Positions 62,147-64,000 of a stretch of 64,000 bases of DNA are shown here, piece after piece (the stretch's first letter is position 1; each line of letters begins with the position of its first letter). A model generated the notes under the pieces. It was not told where the DNA came from. It saw only the letters and a program-made list of their open reading frames with translations, and made no database searches. The stretch is from Sphingomonadales bacterium (GTDB lineage Bacteria; Pseudomonadota; Alphaproteobacteria; Sphingomonadales; Sphingomonadaceae), in the NCBI GenBank assembly GCA_016720115.1, contig JADJXT010000002.1, positions 1,003,501 to 1,067,500 on the forward strand. The letters are read 5' to 3'. The position numbers and the translations under genes were made by a program.

Positions 62147-63349
62147 TCAGTCGCTGCCAAGCAGCTTGCCAAGTGCCTTGTCGACCCGTCGCTCGACCTC
62201 ATCTCCGACGCTGCGTTCGGCGGCGTCGCCTGCGCGATCACCGATCCGGCGTACGACGCCGGGCACAGCCGACTGCGAAGCCGGGGTGGCACTGCCCGAT
62301 CCGACGTCTCCCCCGGCGGCGGCCTTGCGGATCAGGCTTCCTTCCCATGGCTGGCTCGGCGCATCGTCGCAGTCGCCCCATTTGCCTGTGAAGGCACTGC
62401 GGTCGGCATTAAAGACGAAGGTGAAGCGCCCCCAATGCTGCGTGCCGCTGCGCGCCGTCCCGCATGTGAGCGGCGATGTCTCTTGCAGCCAATAGCCGGT
62501 CAGCGTGTCGCCCGAGAAGGTCGCCTCAATTCGGCCCCCATAATATTCGTAGCGACCGGTAACGGCCGCCGCCGTCCAGCTGGTGATCGTCAAATCGTTG
62601 AAATTGGTGTCATAGACATGGCCGACAAAGCTGGGCGTCACAGGGGCAGATGTCGTCCGCGCCTTCGAACTCGCGGCACCCTTGATGCCCGAAATGCAAC
62701 AATCGGATTCCGCGGCTTCCGGCACAGGCGATTTCAGGAAGCACTCACCATGGTCGGTGCGGCCGGGCTGCACAAAGGTCCATGCCCGACACTGGCGATC
62801 GCCATCGCACGCCGCCTTGCAGCTGCGCCAATCCTGCCCCGGGCGATCATAGGTGATCGTGCGATAATCATTGCCGAAAAGATCGACATTATACATTGGC
62901 TGCCAGTCCGCCGTCTGCGCGGGGCCGTCGCTTGCCGGGCCGGAGGGCGTCGTTCCCGCCTGCTTTTTGAGGGACGGGCCGATGTAGCGCGCGGAACTGA
63001 TCGAACCGCCGCGTTCGCCGAGCGAAGCCATCTCCCCATCCACGGTAAGACAATCCGTCCGATAGCCTGCGTCCATGCACACTTGCCAACGCCCGATGGA
63101 ACGGAGCGAGAAGGCAAAGTCGTTCGCCGTCCCGTCAAAACCCTGCCGCGTCTGGACCGACTGGAAATTGGCGATATCCTTTTTTACGGTAACCGCCTCA
63201 CCCTGCATGCCTTCGCCGCTGTAGAGCGTCAGACTGGCATCGACGGAGCGGGCGGCATCGCGGCTTTTGGCAAAGAGGGCCGCGCCGCCTCCCGCCGTGA
63301 GCACGGCGACTGCGACCAGCATGACCGCGAAATTTCTAAATCTGTTCAT
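62147..63349 (-). CDS. Exported beta/gamma-crystallin plus PAN/Apple-domain protein
   Basis: 400 aa from ATG 63349 (MNRFRNFAVML), with AGAGGATT upstream. After a signal anchor, residues about 35-105 look like a beta/gamma-crystallin domain (LTLYSGEGMQGEAVTV, SIGRWQVCMDAGYRTDCL). Residues about 150-225 look like a PAN/Apple domain with paired Cys (WRSCKAACDGDRQCRAWTF, CFLKSP, DCCIS). A third beta-rich part has YEYYGGRIEATFSGDTLTGYW. The C-terminus is a charged helix. It is the first gene of the string that ends at the sigma factor. Surface binding of sugar or protein is likely. Confidence 0.75.
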   Translation of the reverse strand: MNRFRNFAVMLVAVAVLTAGGGAALFAKSRDAARSVDASLTLYSGEGMQGEAVTVKKDIANFQSVQTRQGFDGTANDFAFSLRSIGRWQVCMDAGYRTDCLTVDGEMASLGERGGSISSARYIGPSLKKQAGTTPSGPASDGPAQTADWQPMYNVDLFGNDYRTITYDRPGQDWRSCKAACDGDRQCRAWTFVQPGRTDHGECFLKSPVPEAAESDCCISGIKGAASSKARTTSAPVTPSFVGHVYDTNFNDLTITSWTAAAVTGRYEYYGGRIEATFSGDTLTGYWLQETSPLTCGTARSGTQHWGRFTFVFNADRSAFTGKWGDCDDAPSQPWEGSLIRKAAAGGDVGSGSATPASQSAVPGVVRRIGDRAGDAAERSVGDEVERRVDKALGKLLGSD

Positions 63350-63428
63350 GGCAATCCTCTCATTCATCCAGCCGGTCCGGTGTCGGAAATCACGCCCCGT
63401 CCAACCATAAAAACAGGAACCCGGCGGC

Positions 63429-63488
63429 AAAGCGGACATGGATTTTTCATTTTTTTCGGTGGTGGAACATCGCCACGATGTCCGCTTT
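63429..63488. promoter_or_regulatory. Inverted repeat between divergent secreted-protein genes
   Basis: AAAGCGGACAT (63429-63439) and its exact complement ATGTCCGCTTT (63478-63488) are separated by 38 bp containing T-rich sequence. It lies between the gene start at 63349 and the gene at 63555, so it may bind a regulator of both. Confidence 0.4.
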
Positions 63489-63554
63489 CTCGTCACTTTG
63501 CTGTTTTCCTGAACAAGAAGCGCCGTCCCGGCGCGAGGGTTTGAAAGGCAGAAC

Positions 63555-64000
63555 ATGTATCATTGGAATGTCCGCACACGCCTGCTTTGCGTCGCGGGAG
63601 CGTCGGCGATTGCCGCTGCCGCCTCGGCGCAATCCGGCCCTTTGCCCTCGTCCGTTCCGAACGAGGTGATTGTCGGCGAATGGGTCGGCCGCTGCGAAAG
63701 TTATGGATCCACGCCCGCAGCCGATTGTGCCGTGATCGGTGAGGTCATCCCACAGCAGCTGGAGGAGATGGCCCGCATCAAGGCATGGATGGAGCCGCTG
63801 CGCATTTGGCCCGAAGGTCCGAAGCTTATGACCGACCAGCGGACGGGGAAATTCTTCGTTCAATATGTCGATTATGAACGATCGAAAGTCGGCGGCGGCC
63901 GGGCGGGCGGCAAGGGAATGACCAATACCGTCGGCGGCCATTCAGCCCAGGACGGCCGCTTCACCTTCACGCAGCGCGAGGTCGGCGAGGCACGGATGAC
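63555..64000 (+). CDS. Exported protein of unknown function, 5' part (runs off the window)
   Basis: An open frame from ATG 63555, with GAAAGG upstream, runs to the window end (about 148 codons). The N-terminus MYHWNVRTRLLCVAGASAIA followed by AAAASAQSG is a signal peptide. The mature part has VIVGEWVGRCESYG and RTGKFFVQYVDYERS, with two Cys (GRCES, ADCAV). It is divergent from the secreted crystallin/PAN gene and may belong to the same functional set. The family is unknown. Confidence 0.65.
   Translation, partial: MYHWNVRTRLLCVAGASAIAAAASAQSGPLPSSVPNEVIVGEWVGRCESYGSTPAADCAVIGEVIPQQLEEMARIKAWMEPLRIWPEGPKLMTDQRTGKFFVQYVDYERSKVGGGRAGGKGMTNTVGGHSAQDGRFTFTQREVGEARM

Overview
The window looks like chromosome of a sphingomonad (Alphaproteobacteria, order Sphingomonadales, Sphingopyxis/Sphingorhabdus-like). 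The grounds are the high GC, the protein families (a TonB/ExbB/ExbD cluster followed by many TonB-dependent receptors, an exosortase-A-associated glycosyltransferase and ligase pair, a twin-transmembrane small protein beside a PduO-type cobalamin adenosyltransferase, a sphingomonad-type S24 regulator) and clustered GANTC sites upstream of nrdA. The genus is a guess. No rRNA, tRNA or CRISPR array was seen.

Layout. 0-1 kb: an S24/LexA-like repressor, cut by the window edge, diverges from two small genes across paired operators. 1-5 kb: a membrane protein, an exosortase-A-type glycosyltransferase and, divergently, a small membrane protein plus an O-antigen-ligase-like protein. 5-14 kb: an MscS channel, a lipid/acyl-CoA group (MaoC hydratase, thiolase, carboxymuconolactone decarboxylase-like protein, ABM monooxygenase, DUF805), a dipeptide epimerase, an intracellular PHB depolymerase and an MsbA-like ABC exporter. 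14-17 kb: tonB-exbB-exbD-exbD. 17-24 kb: housekeeping (cobalamin adenosyltransferase, GluQRS, HNH protein, [2Fe-2S] protein, class II aldolase, rpsU, FKBP). 24.2-25.7 kb: an AT-rich island with a TPR gene, bounded by long inverted repeats. 25.8-32.2 kb: DMT exporter, class I fumarase, DUF3142 lipoprotein, large periplasmic protein, TesB. 32.3-36.5 kb: nrdA and nrdB, separated by a DUF559 nuclease gene framed by palindromic elements. 36.6-37.4 kb: an IS5-family (IS427-like) element.

37.4-53 kb is a catabolic island: a broken flavin-dependent hydroxylase, an MFS transporter, an acyl-CoA ligase, a MarR regulator, a Tat-exported sulfatase, two TonB-dependent receptors, a DUF3604 protein and an SLC13 permease. 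A plausible reading is uptake and desulfation of a sulfate ester under MarR control. A motif shared by two of its promoters supports local co-regulation.

55.8-64 kb holds the most unusual set: a membrane-anchored Ser/Thr kinase converging on an ECF-like sigma factor that lacks the usual acidic region-2.2 patch. Next to the sigma gene, on its strand, lie a flavoprotein pseudogene, a Tat-type secreted protein with FPGDMF repeats, three small lipoproteins, a small exported protein and a secreted beta/gamma-crystallin plus PAN-domain protein. This could be a kinase-activated sigma factor with a cell-surface output. That link is an inference from gene order.

At least two palindromic repeat families are scattered through the window. 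One copy lies in frame inside gluQRS, and two frame the DUF559 gene that splits nrdAB. Several genes (37.5-38.7, 55.8-58.2 and 58.8-59.8 kb) carry frameshifts, some in short C or GC tracts, so either real decay or sequencing error is possible.
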